Shown: one piece after another, positions 32,869 to 42,119 of the stretch | Position numbering within the stretch: the stretch's first letter is position 1 | Layout: each line of letters begins with the position of its first letter | DNA from: JAJPHF01 sp035293805 | GTDB lineage: Bacteria > Chloroflexota > UBA6077 > JAJPHF01 | NCBI GenBank assembly: GCA_035293805.1 | Contig: DATGMD010000058.1 | Span: 1-64,000, forward strand | DNA length: 64,000 nucleotides | Reading direction: 5' to 3' | Position numbers and translations under genes: made by a program | Notes under the pieces: generated by a model | What the model was told of the DNA's origin: nothing | What the model saw: only the letters and a program-made list of their open reading frames with translations | The model's database searches: none

Positions 32869-35800
32869 TTAGTCTACCACTTCGGCCGACGGGGCCGCCG
32901 GGAGGTCGGCGAGGCGCAGCGAGACGGCCTGCGAGATGGCATTGTCCACCATCGTGATGCCATAGAGGACGTTGGCTGTCTCCATCGTGCCGCGGTTGTG
33001 GGTGATAACCAGGAACTGCGTGTGGGCGGCCTGGGCGCGGAGGAGCTGGGCGAAGCGCTGGACATTCGCCTCGTCGAGCGCGGCGTCGACCTCGTCGAGG
33101 ACGCAGAAGGGGCTTGGGTGGACGCGCAGCAGGGCGAACAGCAGGGCCACAGCGGTCAGCGCGCGCTCGCCGCCGGAGAGCGTGTGGAGGCTGTGAGCGC
33201 GCTTACCGGGCGGCTGGGCGATGACATCCACGCCGGCGGACAGCGTGTCCTCGTCCGCGGTCAACTCCAGGCGGGCCGTGCCGCCGCCGAACAGCGTGCG
33301 GAAACACTCGCCGAACGCCGCGTCCACAGCGGCGAACGCCTCCTCGAAGCGCTTGCGCATGCGGGCCTGTAGCTCGGCGCCGGCGCTCCGGAGGGCGGCG
33401 CTGGCGGCCTCCAGGTCGGCCGTCTGGCGCTCGGCGAACTCCTGGCGCTCGACGGCCGCGCGGTAGTCGTCGAGCGCCGAGGCGTCGACCGCGCCCACCG
33501 CGCGCAGCTCGCGCTGGCAGGCCGTCAGCCGGCGCCGGAGGGCGTCGAGGTCGACGGGGGCTTCCCTCACCCCCGGCCCCTCTCCCCCTGGGAGAGGGGC
33601 GTGCGGCCCCCGCTCCCCGTGGGCGGGGGCGGGAGGTGAGGGCCGCTCCCGAGCACTGGCGGCGGGCGACGGGGGAGCGGCGCCGTCGGCGAGGGCGAGC
33701 TGAACTGGGACGTCGGCGCCGTCGACAGCGCCGATCTCGGCGAGGAGGGCGGCTTGCTCGCGGCGGAGGGCGGCGAGGGCGTCGGCGGCGCGCTCGGCGG
33801 CGACGGTGGCCGCGGCGCGGGCCTCGTCGGCGGCGCGTAGCTCGCGCTGCAGGCGGCGCACCGTCTCGTCCAGCCGCGCGCGCTCGCTCGCGGCGGCGGC
33901 CGCCGCGTCCTGGAGCGAGCGCTGCTCGGCCTGCAAGGGGCCTAGCTCCTGGCTCGCGGCGGCAAGCCGGCGGTCGGCGCGCGCGCCCTGAGCGGCCAGG
34001 TCGGCAGCGGCGCGGGCGGCCTCGGCGGCCTGGGCGAGCAGGGCTTGCCGCTCGGCGGCGAGGCGCTCGACCTCGGCGGCCGCGCGCGCCGCCACGTCGC
34101 GGGCGGCGCGGGCGTTGGCGGTCGCGACGGTCACGGCGGCATCGGCGGCCGCCTGCTCGGCGGTCGCGGCCTGGACGGCCTGCTCGGCCTCGGCCAGCGC
34201 CGTCTCGGCCGCGCGCAGGGCAGCCTGGCAGGCGGCCTGCTCGGACAGCGCGGCCGTGCGCGCCGCCTCGGCCTGGGCCGCCTCGGCGGCGACGGCCTCC
34301 TGCGCGCGCGCCTCGCGGCCGACCTCGGCCTCCAGGCGGGCAAGCTCACGGCGCGCGGCCTCGGCCTCGTGGACGGCCAGGCGGCGGGCGTGCTCGGCGT
34401 CGCGGGCGGCCGCATCCGCCGCCGCCAGCGCCTCGCGGGCCGCCGCCTCGGCGGTGGCCGCCGCGCGCCCGGCCTGGTCCGCCGTCGCGAGTGTCGCCGC
34501 GGCGGCACGATGGGCGGCCTCGGCCGCGGCCAGCTCGTCCTGAAGCGCCTGGGCCTCACGCTGGTACGCCAGCAGGTGGGCGTCGCGGCCGTCGCGGCCC
34601 GCGGCCCACTCGCCGGCCGAGCGCACCACGGCGCCGTCGCGCGTGACGATCTGGAACGCGGCGCCGGGCTCGGGCACGGCCAACAACCGCTCGTGGGCGG
34701 CCACGGCCTGCGGCAGCGTCTCCACCACGAGAGTCGTGCCGAGGTAGCGAGCGCAGAGGCCGTGGTGAGCGGGGTCCGTGTCCACCAGGTCCAGCGCGAG
34801 GCGCCAGCCGGGGAGGTCGGCGAGCGCGGCGGCGACCCATGCACGGAAGCGGGCCGCATCCCGCTCGCGCTGGCCGTCGCCGCCCTCGACGGTGGCGAAC
34901 ACCACGCGCGGCGCGTCGCGCTCGACCACGAGCTGGAGGCCGGCGAGGGCGCGCTCGGCCGCGGGGACCACGACGTGGCGCGCGGCAGCGTCGAGCGCGG
35001 CGGCGATGGCAGTCTGGTGCTCGGCCGCCACGCGGAGCAGCGTCCCGAGCAGCTGGTGTGCGCCGGCCGCGTGCAGCTCGGCCGTGGCGACCAGCTCCGG
35101 CGCGGCGGCCAGCACGCGGTCGAGCGCGGCGCGGCGGGCCTGCACGGCTTCGACGGCCGCGCGGGCGGTGTCGGCTTCGCGGCGGGCCGCCGCTACCGCC
35201 GCCGCGGCCGCCTGCCGCGCCGCGCTCGCCCGGCCGAGCGCCGCGGCGCGGCCGTCGCGCGCGGCCGCCGCGGCGGCGTGCGCCGTCTCGCGCTCGCGGA
35301 CGACAGACTCGGCCGCCGCGAGGGCGGTGGCCGCCTGCGCGCGGCGGTCGCGGAGGGCCGCGAGGGCCGCGGCGCTGGCCTCGTGCCGTGCCGCGCCCCG
35401 CGCGACGGCCTGCTCGAGCCGCTGGCACTCGGCGGCGGCGCGCTGGGCGGCCTGTGCCGCCGCCTCGCGCGCGCGCCGCGCCGCCACGACGGGCGCGATC
35501 GCCTCGCGCGCCGCCGCGCGGCCGGCACGGGCCGCGGTCGTCGCCCGCGTCAAGACCGCCTCGGCCTCGCTCGCGGCCGCGGCCAGCGCGGCCGCCTCGC
35601 CGCTCGCCGCCTCGGCGCGCTGAGCGAGCGCGTCGGCCGCCGCGCGGCGCTCCGCGGCACGCGCCTCGGCGGCGGTCAGGCGCTCGCGGCCGACGGCCTG
35701 CTCGCGCAGCAGCCGCTCGCGCTCCGCGCGGAGGCGGCCTACCTGGTCGCGGAGCGCGGCCAGGCGCACCTCGCGGGGGCGGCGCGCCGCCTCGTCGGCG

Positions 35801-36609
35801 GCGCGCGCCGTCTCGACACGCGCCAGCTCCTGCTCCAGGGCGGTGCGCTGGGCGGTGGCGGCGGCGAGGGCCGCGGCGGTACTCGCCGCCTGCGCCTCCG
35901 CCTGCGCCAGGGCGGCACCGTAGTAGGCGGCGGCGAGCCCGGCGGCCTCGGCACAGACGCGCGCGCGGCGCTCGGCGCGGCGAGCGGCGTGGCGCAGGCG
36001 CTCGACCTCCGGCGCCAGCGCGGCGGTCAGGTCGCGGGCACGCTCCAGGTTGGCGGCTGTGGCGGCCAGCTTCTGCTCGGTCTCGGCGAGACGCAGGGCG
36101 TGGCGGCGCACGTCGGCGGCGTCTTCGAGCAGCACGCGGCGGTCCTCGGGGCGCTGGAGGACTAGCTGCTCGATCGTGCCCTGGCCGACGACGCAGTAGG
36201 AGTCGGGGCCGAGGCCGGCGCCCAGCAGCCACTCGGTCACGTCGCGCAGGCGCACGCGGTTGCCGTTCAGCAGGTACTCGCCCTCACCGGAGCGGTAGAG
36301 CCGCCGCGCGATGGCGACCTCGGCGAGGGGCAGGGGGATGCGCTCGTCGGCGTTGTCGAGCAGCAGGGTCACCTCGGCCATGCCGACGGCCTGGCGCTTA
36401 CCGCCGCCGGCGAAGATGACGTCTTCGCCGCGCCGGCCACGCAGGGCGCGCACGCTCTGCTCGCCCAGCGCCCAGCGCACGGCGTCGGCCACGTTGCTCT
36501 TGCCAGAGCCGTTGGGGCCGACGATGGCGGTGATGCCCGGCTCGAAGACGAGGCGCGTGCGCTGGGGAAAGCTTTTGAAGCCGACTAGCTCGAGCTGTTT
36601 CAGGTACAT
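32869..36609 (-). CDS. smc: Chromosome segregation ATPase SMC
   Basis: 1246-residue condensin subunit that loops DNA with ScpA/ScpB. N-terminal Walker A GPNGSGKSNV (about 32-41) and QGTIEQLVLQRPEDRRVLLE; long coiled-coil arms extremely rich in Ala, Arg and Glu; a hinge at about 500-690 (LLGTLLRVAAEHQTAIAAAL); and a C-terminal head with SLHTLSGGERALTAVALLFA and FCVLDEVDAALDEANVQRF. Residues about 990-1016 (RPSPPAPAHGERGPHAPLPG and GEGPGVREAP) are Pro/Gly-rich and encoded by a family-C palindromic repeat inserted in frame in the second arm near the head. It starts 23 bases after rnc. Confidence 0.95.
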   Translation of the reverse strand: MYLKQLELVGFKSFPQRTRLVFEPGITAIVGPNGSGKSNVADAVRWALGEQSVRALRGRRGEDVIFAGGGKRQAVGMAEVTLLLDNADERIPLPLAEVAIARRLYRSGEGEYLLNGNRVRLRDVTEWLLGAGLGPDSYCVVGQGTIEQLVLQRPEDRRVLLEDAADVRRHALRLAETEQKLAATAANLERARDLTAALAPEVERLRHAARRAERRARVCAEAAGLAAAYYGAALAQAEAQAASTAAALAAATAQRTALEQELARVETARAADEAARRPREVRLAALRDQVGRLRAERERLLREQAVGRERLTAAEARAAERRAAADALAQRAEAASGEAAALAAAASEAEAVLTRATTAARAGRAAAREAIAPVVAARRAREAAAQAAQRAAAECQRLEQAVARGAARHEASAAALAALRDRRAQAATALAAAESVVRERETAHAAAAAARDGRAAALGRASAARQAAAAAVAAARREADTARAAVEAVQARRAALDRVLAAAPELVATAELHAAGAHQLLGTLLRVAAEHQTAIAAALDAAARHVVVPAAERALAGLQLVVERDAPRVVFATVEGGDGQRERDAARFRAWVAAALADLPGWRLALDLVDTDPAHHGLCARYLGTTLVVETLPQAVAAHERLLAVPEPGAAFQIVTRDGAVVRSAGEWAAGRDGRDAHLLAYQREAQALQDELAAAEAAHRAAAATLATADQAGRAAATAEAAAREALAAADAAARDAEHARRLAVHEAEAARRELARLEAEVGREARAQEAVAAEAAQAEAARTAALSEQAACQAALRAAETALAEAEQAVQAATAEQAAADAAVTVATANARAARDVAARAAAEVERLAAERQALLAQAAEAARAAADLAAQGARADRRLAAASQELGPLQAEQRSLQDAAAAAASERARLDETVRRLQRELRAADEARAAATVAAERAADALAALRREQAALLAEIGAVDGADVPVQLALADGAAPPSPAASARERPSPPAPAHGERGPHAPLPGGEGPGVREAPVDLDALRRRLTACQRELRAVGAVDASALDDYRAAVERQEFAERQTADLEAASAALRSAGAELQARMRKRFEEAFAAVDAAFGECFRTLFGGGTARLELTADEDTLSAGVDVIAQPPGKRAHSLHTLSGGERALTAVALLFALLRVHPSPFCVLDEVDAALDEANVQRFAQLLRAQAAHTQFLVITHNRGTMETANVLYGITMVDNAISQAVSLRLADLPAAPSAEVVD
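33564..33642. repeat. Family-C palindromic repeat inserted in frame within smc
   Basis: Outer arms CCCTCACC (33564-33571) and GGTGAGGG (33635-33642) are inverted repeats. Inside, CCCTCTCCC and GGGAGAGGG form one stem and CCCCCGC.CCCC and GGGCGGGGG a second. Sequence and structure match the intergenic family-C elements, but here it is translated. Confidence 0.8.
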
Positions 36610-36611
36610 GG

Positions 36612-36716
36612 GCAGCCGTCAGCCGTCAGCCATCAGTCGTCAGCGGGTTCTGGCGCGTCGGCAGTCGTGCCGGCGCTCACGCCTGCTGATAACTGGCCGC
36701 TGACGGCTGACGGCTC
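36612..36716. repeat. Family-D CAGCCGTCAGC repeat at the rnc 3' end
   Basis: Tandem CAGCCGTCAGC/CATCAGTCGTCAGC (36612-36645) and the inverse GCTGACGGCTGACGGC (36698-36715) form a long stem. The element contains the last ~26 codons of rnc and its stop. Confidence 0.7.
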
Positions 36717-37439
36717 GTCTCCCCACGTCGCGAGGGCGATCTCCGCGGCCGCCTGCTCGGCGGCGCGCTTGCTGCGCCCGCTGCCGCGCGCCACCGGCTG
36801 CCCGGCGATCTCGACCTCGATCGTGAAGATGGGGCCGTGCTGGGGGCCTTCGACGCCGACGACGCGGTAGCGCGGGACGGCGTCGCGCTCGGACTGGCTG
36901 CGCTGCTGGAGGCGCGACTTCGCGTCGAGCAGCGGCCGCTCGCCCTCGGCGCAGGCGAGCGTCGGCGCCACGAAGCGGTCGAGGAACTTGGCCACGCGCT
37001 TGAGGCCGCGGTCGAGGTACATCGCGCCGACGACCGCCTCGAAGGTGCGCGCGAGGAGCGCGTCGCGGTCGCGGCCGCCCGCGATCTCCTCGCCGCGCCC
37101 GAGCACGAGCGCCCGGCCGAGATCGACGGCGCGCGCCCAGCCCGCCAGGCTGGTTTCGCAGACGAGGGAGGCGCGCGTCACTGTCAGGACGCCCTCGCTG
37201 GCGGCGGGGTAGCGCGTGAACAAGCGCTCGGCGACGACCATGCCGATCACAGCATCGCCGAGGAACTCCAGGCGCTCGTTGGAGGTGAGGTGCCATTCGG
37301 GGCGCTCGTTCACCGCCGAACGGTGGATCAGCGCGTGGAACAGCCGGCCGCGATCGCGAAAGCGGACCTTGAGGCGGCGTTCGAGGGCCGCCAGGTGGGA
37401 GTCCTGCTCGGGGGGAACCGGCAGCGACACGTCCGTCAT
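36633..37439 (-). CDS. rnc: Ribonuclease III
   Basis: 268-residue double-strand-specific endonuclease that processes rRNA and mRNA. Catalytic signature NERLEFLGDAVIG with E58 and D62, and the second acidic pair in LLARTFEAVVGAMYLDRG. The C-terminal dsRNA-binding domain reads DAKSRLQQRSQSERDAVPRY, GQPVARGSGRSKRAAEQAAA and EIALATWG. The last ~28 residues (PSAVSGQLSAGVSAG and on) are encoded by a family-D repeat and extend beyond the usual end of the family. It heads the rnc-smc run. Confidence 0.95.
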   Translation of the reverse strand: MTDVSLPVPPEQDSHLAALERRLKVRFRDRGRLFHALIHRSAVNERPEWHLTSNERLEFLGDAVIGMVVAERLFTRYPAASEGVLTVTRASLVCETSLAGWARAVDLGRALVLGRGEEIAGGRDRDALLARTFEAVVGAMYLDRGLKRVAKFLDRFVAPTLACAEGERPLLDAKSRLQQRSQSERDAVPRYRVVGVEGPQHGPIFTIEVEIAGQPVARGSGRSKRAAEQAAAEIALATWGDEPSAVSGQLSAGVSAGTTADAPEPADD

Positions 37440-37558
37440 GGCCAGGGATTATAGCAGAACGGGCCGGCACGGCCGCCGCGGGCAAGCGTCAGGAACCTGC
37501 CTCAGCAGCTAACGGCGGGCGCGGGGAGCGGGGCCGGGTGACCCCACTCCCCGCGCCG

Positions 37559-38200
37559 TCAGGAGCGCGGGTTCTCGTCCACTGGCAACAGCTCGTCCGG
37601 GTCGCGCGCGGCCGTGGTGCGGGCCATGTCCTCGGCCCCGCTCAGGTACTGGCGACGATCGTTGCGCGTCAGATCGACGCCCGCGTCGCCGGGCCACTCG
37701 GGCGTGCCGTGCACGGCCTCCAGGTTGCACTGGTCGGCGCCGTGCCGCGCGAGCACGGCCTGGACGGCGTCGGCGCGGTCGGCCTGCGTACGCACGGCCA
37801 GGAGGACGCCGCCCTCACGCAGCCGATCGTGGTAGTACTGGGCCGTGTCGTGATCGACACCCGCGCTTTCGAGCGCCCCCACGACGCCGCCGACCACGGC
37901 GCCCGTGACGCCGCCGGTCACGGCGCCGGCCAGCGCCGCGGCCAGCGGGCCGACGGCGACGATCGGTCCGATCCCGGGGATGAGCATAGCCGCCACGCCG
38001 AGCAGAAGGCCTTCGACGACGCCGACGCCCGCGCCACTCGCCGCGGAGGCCTCCTGGTCACGGTGCAGCCCCTTGCCGCCCTCGACGCCGCGCCCGATCA
38101 GGCTGATCGCGTTCGTCGCGACGCCCTGTTGGCGGAGATCCTGGTAAGCGGCATCGGCCTTGGCGCGGTCGTGGAAGTAGCCCAGAACCGTGGTATCCAC
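37559..38200 (-). CDS. General stress protein 17M-like protein with glycine-rich core
   Basis: 213 residues from GTG 38200 (AAGGAG 7 bases upstream); the open frame beyond is a repeat region. The N-terminal half VLGYFHDRAKADAAYQDLRQ, VATNAISLIGRG resembles the YflT/GSP17M heat-induced domain. A long Gly/Ala/Val hydrophobic stretch (LLLGVAAMLIPGIGPIVAVG, GAVTGGVTGAVVGGVVGAL) of the glycine-zipper type follows. A second similar alpha/beta unit comes next (YYHDRLREGGVLLAVRTQ, ADAVQAVLARHGA). It is probably a stress-induced membrane-associated protein. Confidence 0.7.
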   Translation of the reverse strand: MDTTVLGYFHDRAKADAAYQDLRQQGVATNAISLIGRGVEGGKGLHRDQEASAASGAGVGVVEGLLLGVAAMLIPGIGPIVAVGPLAAALAGAVTGGVTGAVVGGVVGALESAGVDHDTAQYYHDRLREGGVLLAVRTQADRADAVQAVLARHGADQCNLEAVHGTPEWPGDAGVDLTRNDRRQYLSGAEDMARTTAARDPDELLPVDENPRS

Positions 38201-38494
38201 GTTGCAACTCCTTCTACCTACGTGGCGCGCTCCCCGGCGCCGCGGTTGGCCGCCCTCGGTTTGCGAAGCGAGCGGCGCACGAATCGTGCCAGTGGGTGAG
38301 GGGGCCCCGCCTCCCAGGCTTGGGAGGGGATGGGGGCGCCTCCTCCCCCGAGAGTAAGAGGATAAAGGATAGGTAGGTGGGGGGACACCCCCCACGCCCC
38401 CCGGCAGGGTGTGGCGCGGAATACTGCGAGCGCCACTGCCCCTGCACCCCCGGGGACAGGGCCTGACCCATCCCGCTGTTGGGAGGGGGCGTGG
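38201..38494. repeat. Intergenic repeats of families C and E
   Basis: No gene. A family-C-like stem lies at 38295-38336 (GCCTCCCAGGCTTGGGAGG). A reverse copy of family E lies at 38410-38440 (TGTGGCGCGGAATACTGC, then GAGCGCCACTGCC). Confidence 0.65.
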
Positions 38495-39832
<1,338 letters not shown>

Positions 39833-39845
39833 GGTGCCTTCTCCC

Positions 39846-40736
39846 TCAGGGCTGTGGGGCGATCGACGCCTGGTCGAGGAGCAGGCCGAGCGGCGCGGTG
39901 TCGCTCGGCACGAGGCGCCAGGTGCCGGCGAAGCGCCGCGGCGGGAGCGCATCCGGCGCACCGCGCTCGGTTGTCTGGATCGTCACCGCCACCTCGGTGG
40001 GGCTGGCGCCAGGGCGCGTGTCGACGGTGACGCTCTCGGTGTCGCGGTAGCCGGCGGCCCAGGTGGGGAACGGGTTGGCGACCTGGAAGCGCGGAGTGAA
40101 GAAGGCGTAGGCGTCGTCGAGCGCGTGGCGGTCGAGCGCGTTGTAGAAGCCGCGCACGACGACCTCGGCGACGGTCAGCGGCCGGTCAGACTCGCCGCTC
40201 GGCTCCAGCCAGGTCTCGGCGCCGCCGACCAGCGCGCCGCCGCTGAGGCGGTACGGGCGGCGGACGAGCGCCGTGGGACAGCAGTTCGGGTCACCGCTGA
40301 AGTAGTACGGCTCATCGACGATGAGCTGGCCGCCGCCGATGCTGAGGCCTAGCTTGTAGCCGGACTGGCTGGCGACGAGGCGCGGGCGGGGCTCGGCCTG
40401 GTGGTAGACGAGGAAGCCGATGGTGCCGGCAGTGCCGCCGGAGAACAGCGGGATCACGGCCTCGTCCAGGCCGTCGCCGTCGATGTCGCCGTAGAGGACG
40501 TTGTCGACGAGCGGGTAGCCGGCGACCTGGTCGCCGCCGAGCGCCACCAGCAGGCAGGGCGCGCGACCGCCGAACGCCGGCGGGCAGTCGGCGCTGGCCT
40601 GCACGCCCGGCTCGGCGGCCAGCACCGCCAGCCAGTCGACGGCCTGAAGCGGCGTGCCCTGGGCGAGCGCGCGGCTGGGCCAGAGCAGCAAGGCCAGCAG
40701 GGCGACTGCGAGGCGCAGCCAGGCGGCCTTCGTCAT
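39846..40736 (-). CDS. Secreted protein with DxDGDG calcium-type motif
   Basis: 296 residues. Signal peptide MTKAAWLRLAVALLALLLWP...ALA, cleaved before QGTPL. The region VDNVLYGDIDGDGLDEAVI has the D-x-D-G-D-G-x-D loop of FG-GAP/dockerin-like calcium sites, and two Cys pairs (ADC...APC, PNCCP) may form disulfides. The C-terminal ~110 residues (VRGFYNALDRHALDDAYAFF) look like an NTF2-like domain. The start overlaps the DUF6194-like stop by 4 bases. Function unknown. Confidence 0.7.
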   Translation of the reverse strand: MTKAAWLRLAVALLALLLWPSRALAQGTPLQAVDWLAVLAAEPGVQASADCPPAFGGRAPCLLVALGGDQVAGYPLVDNVLYGDIDGDGLDEAVIPLFSGGTAGTIGFLVYHQAEPRPRLVASQSGYKLGLSIGGGQLIVDEPYYFSGDPNCCPTALVRRPYRLSGGALVGGAETWLEPSGESDRPLTVAEVVVRGFYNALDRHALDDAYAFFTPRFQVANPFPTWAAGYRDTESVTVDTRPGASPTEVAVTIQTTERGAPDALPPRRFAGTWRLVPSDTAPLGLLLDQASIAPQP

Positions 40737-41224
40737 GCTTCCTCCTCGCGCGTCGTCTGCCCTCGGGCATGCCTGGCGACGGCGCGCTGGTAAGCCTCGG
40801 CGAGCAAGGGCTGCACAGACTCGAACGTCTCGGCGCTGGGGTTGAGCACACAGACCCAGGACTGCGGCGCGTAGACGGGATGCGGCAGTAGCTGGTCCAA
40901 GGTCGTGAAGTCGTGGCCAGTGCTGACGGGTACGCCGGCGCCGGGAGGAGCGGGTGGCGGGCCGAACAAGGAGCGGTAGGTGTCCCGGCTGACGCCGACG
41001 TTCAGGCGGAAGACGCCTGGGCGGTTGAGGTTCGAGGCGCAGTCGAAGTCGCCGTAGTCTTTGGTCACGATGGTGGCGAAGGGGAAGCGGTGCTTCGGGT
41101 CAAGCCTCTGATCGGGATCGTACATGAAGAATGTGTCGCCCGCCGCGATGCCCTCCGTCACGGTGAGCACGTCGACGTCGGCAAACGTGTCGCGAATGTA
41201 CTGGATGATGGCGTCCGGGTCCAT
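40733..41224 (-). CDS. DUF6194-like protein
   Basis: 163 residues; start at 41224 with GGAGG 8 bases upstream. Layout MDPDAIIQYIRDTFADVDVL, GDTFFMYDPDQ, FPFATIVTKDYGDFDCASNL, NRPGVFRLNVGVSRDTYRSL and a SWVCVLNPSAETFESVQPLL tail matches a family of small soluble proteins I know as DUF6194, of unknown role and related to the MmcQ/YjbR-like fold only loosely. It overlaps the secreted gene downstream. Confidence 0.65.
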   Translation of the reverse strand: MDPDAIIQYIRDTFADVDVLTVTEGIAAGDTFFMYDPDQRLDPKHRFPFATIVTKDYGDFDCASNLNRPGVFRLNVGVSRDTYRSLFGPPPAPPGAGVPVSTGHDFTTLDQLLPHPVYAPQSWVCVLNPSAETFESVQPLLAEAYQRAVARHARGQTTREEEA

Positions 41225-41483
41225 GCTGGCGTCCTCCGCGAGCGGTCGCGTGGTCAACCGAGTGCTGGCTGTGCTCACTGATTTTGGCAGGCGCGCGCTC
41301 GCGTTCACTACACCGACGTGCGGAGATCGGCCGACGCCGGGGCTGCGGCCTGACGGCCGCGGGCGGGCACGAGACCCGCCCCTACAGCATGCCGATGCGG
41401 ACGTCGCAGATCCCACGACCATCAATTGCACAATCGCAGAGTTCAGCGGCACAGAAGTATTCGCTCCCACACTCAGTTCCCGG
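41225..41483. other. Intergenic region with family-B palindrome
   Basis: No gene. GCCGCGGGCGGGCACGAGAC and CCGCCCCTACAG (41354-41386) form the family-B hairpin, related to those inside the MITE-like copies. It lies in the middle of the tldE-tldD interval. Confidence 0.6.
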
Positions 41484-42119
41484 TCATAGCGGTCGCAGCC
41501 GCAGGACCAGGGTGTCTTCGATGTCAAGCCGGCGACGCTCCACGGCGTAGTGACCAGGCAAGACGCTGACGGGGAGATAGTTGCCGATGGCCGCGAAATT
41601 CCAACGGCCGCTTGGAAGCTCAACAGATGCGCCGTCGTTGACAGCGTGCATCAGCACCAGCTTATCGCTGGCAATCAGGTACTCCGGAATAGCTGGCTCC
41701 CAGCCGAATTCCGGCGCTCGCCGCAGCTCATCGAGCACCCGTTCGGCGTCCACCTGGTCCCTCGGGTCCACGTCGAGCGCCAGCATCACGCCTGGCTGCA
41801 GATCAAGACGCAGCCAACTGACTAGAGTGGTCGGTTCGAGCGACTCAGCCAGTACGATCGCTCGCCCCGGCCCTACATCCAACAACGCAGGGAACTCCGT
41901 CACCGCGCACGCGCGCTCGTAGTCGTCGGGTGGAGGGCGGTAGCTGACGCCTGGTTGATACTGGTCAGCGCCCGACCAATACGAAACCAAATTTCCGGGA
42001 ATGACGAGCATCGGGCCGCCATCGTTGCAGAACGGCACGCTGAATGGCTCGTAGGTGCTCACGATCCAGGCCCCCGTTGAGAGTTCGCGGCAAAATGGGT
42101 GGCGAAGGCCAGCGCTCAT
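41484..42119 (-). CDS. Imm21-like immunity protein candidate
   Basis: 211 residues from ATG 42119, which overlaps the tldD stop as ATGA, so translation is coupled to tldD. WIVSTYEPFSVPFCNDGGPM, LVIPGNLVSYWSGADQ, DYERACAVTEFPALLDVGPG and RAIVLAESLEPTTLVSWL follow the pattern I associate with Imm21 immunity proteins (GGP-x-LIPxxLxxxWxG, DYxRACAV, VGxGxALVL). A second half (VLMHAVNDGASVELPSGRWN, HYAVERRRLDIEDTLVLRL) is not recognised. No toxin is adjacent. The assignment is by remembered motif only. Confidence 0.5.
   Translation of the reverse strand: MSAGLRHPFCRELSTGAWIVSTYEPFSVPFCNDGGPMLVIPGNLVSYWSGADQYQPGVSYRPPPDDYERACAVTEFPALLDVGPGRAIVLAESLEPTTLVSWLRLDLQPGVMLALDVDPRDQVDAERVLDELRRAPEFGWEPAIPEYLIASDKLVLMHAVNDGASVELPSGRWNFAAIGNYLPVSVLPGHYAVERRRLDIEDTLVLRLRPL

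Noticed and set aside
34045..36165. 706-codon plus-strand frame inside smc
   Set aside because: Gly/Arg/Leu-rich antisense shadow of the coiled-coil arms.
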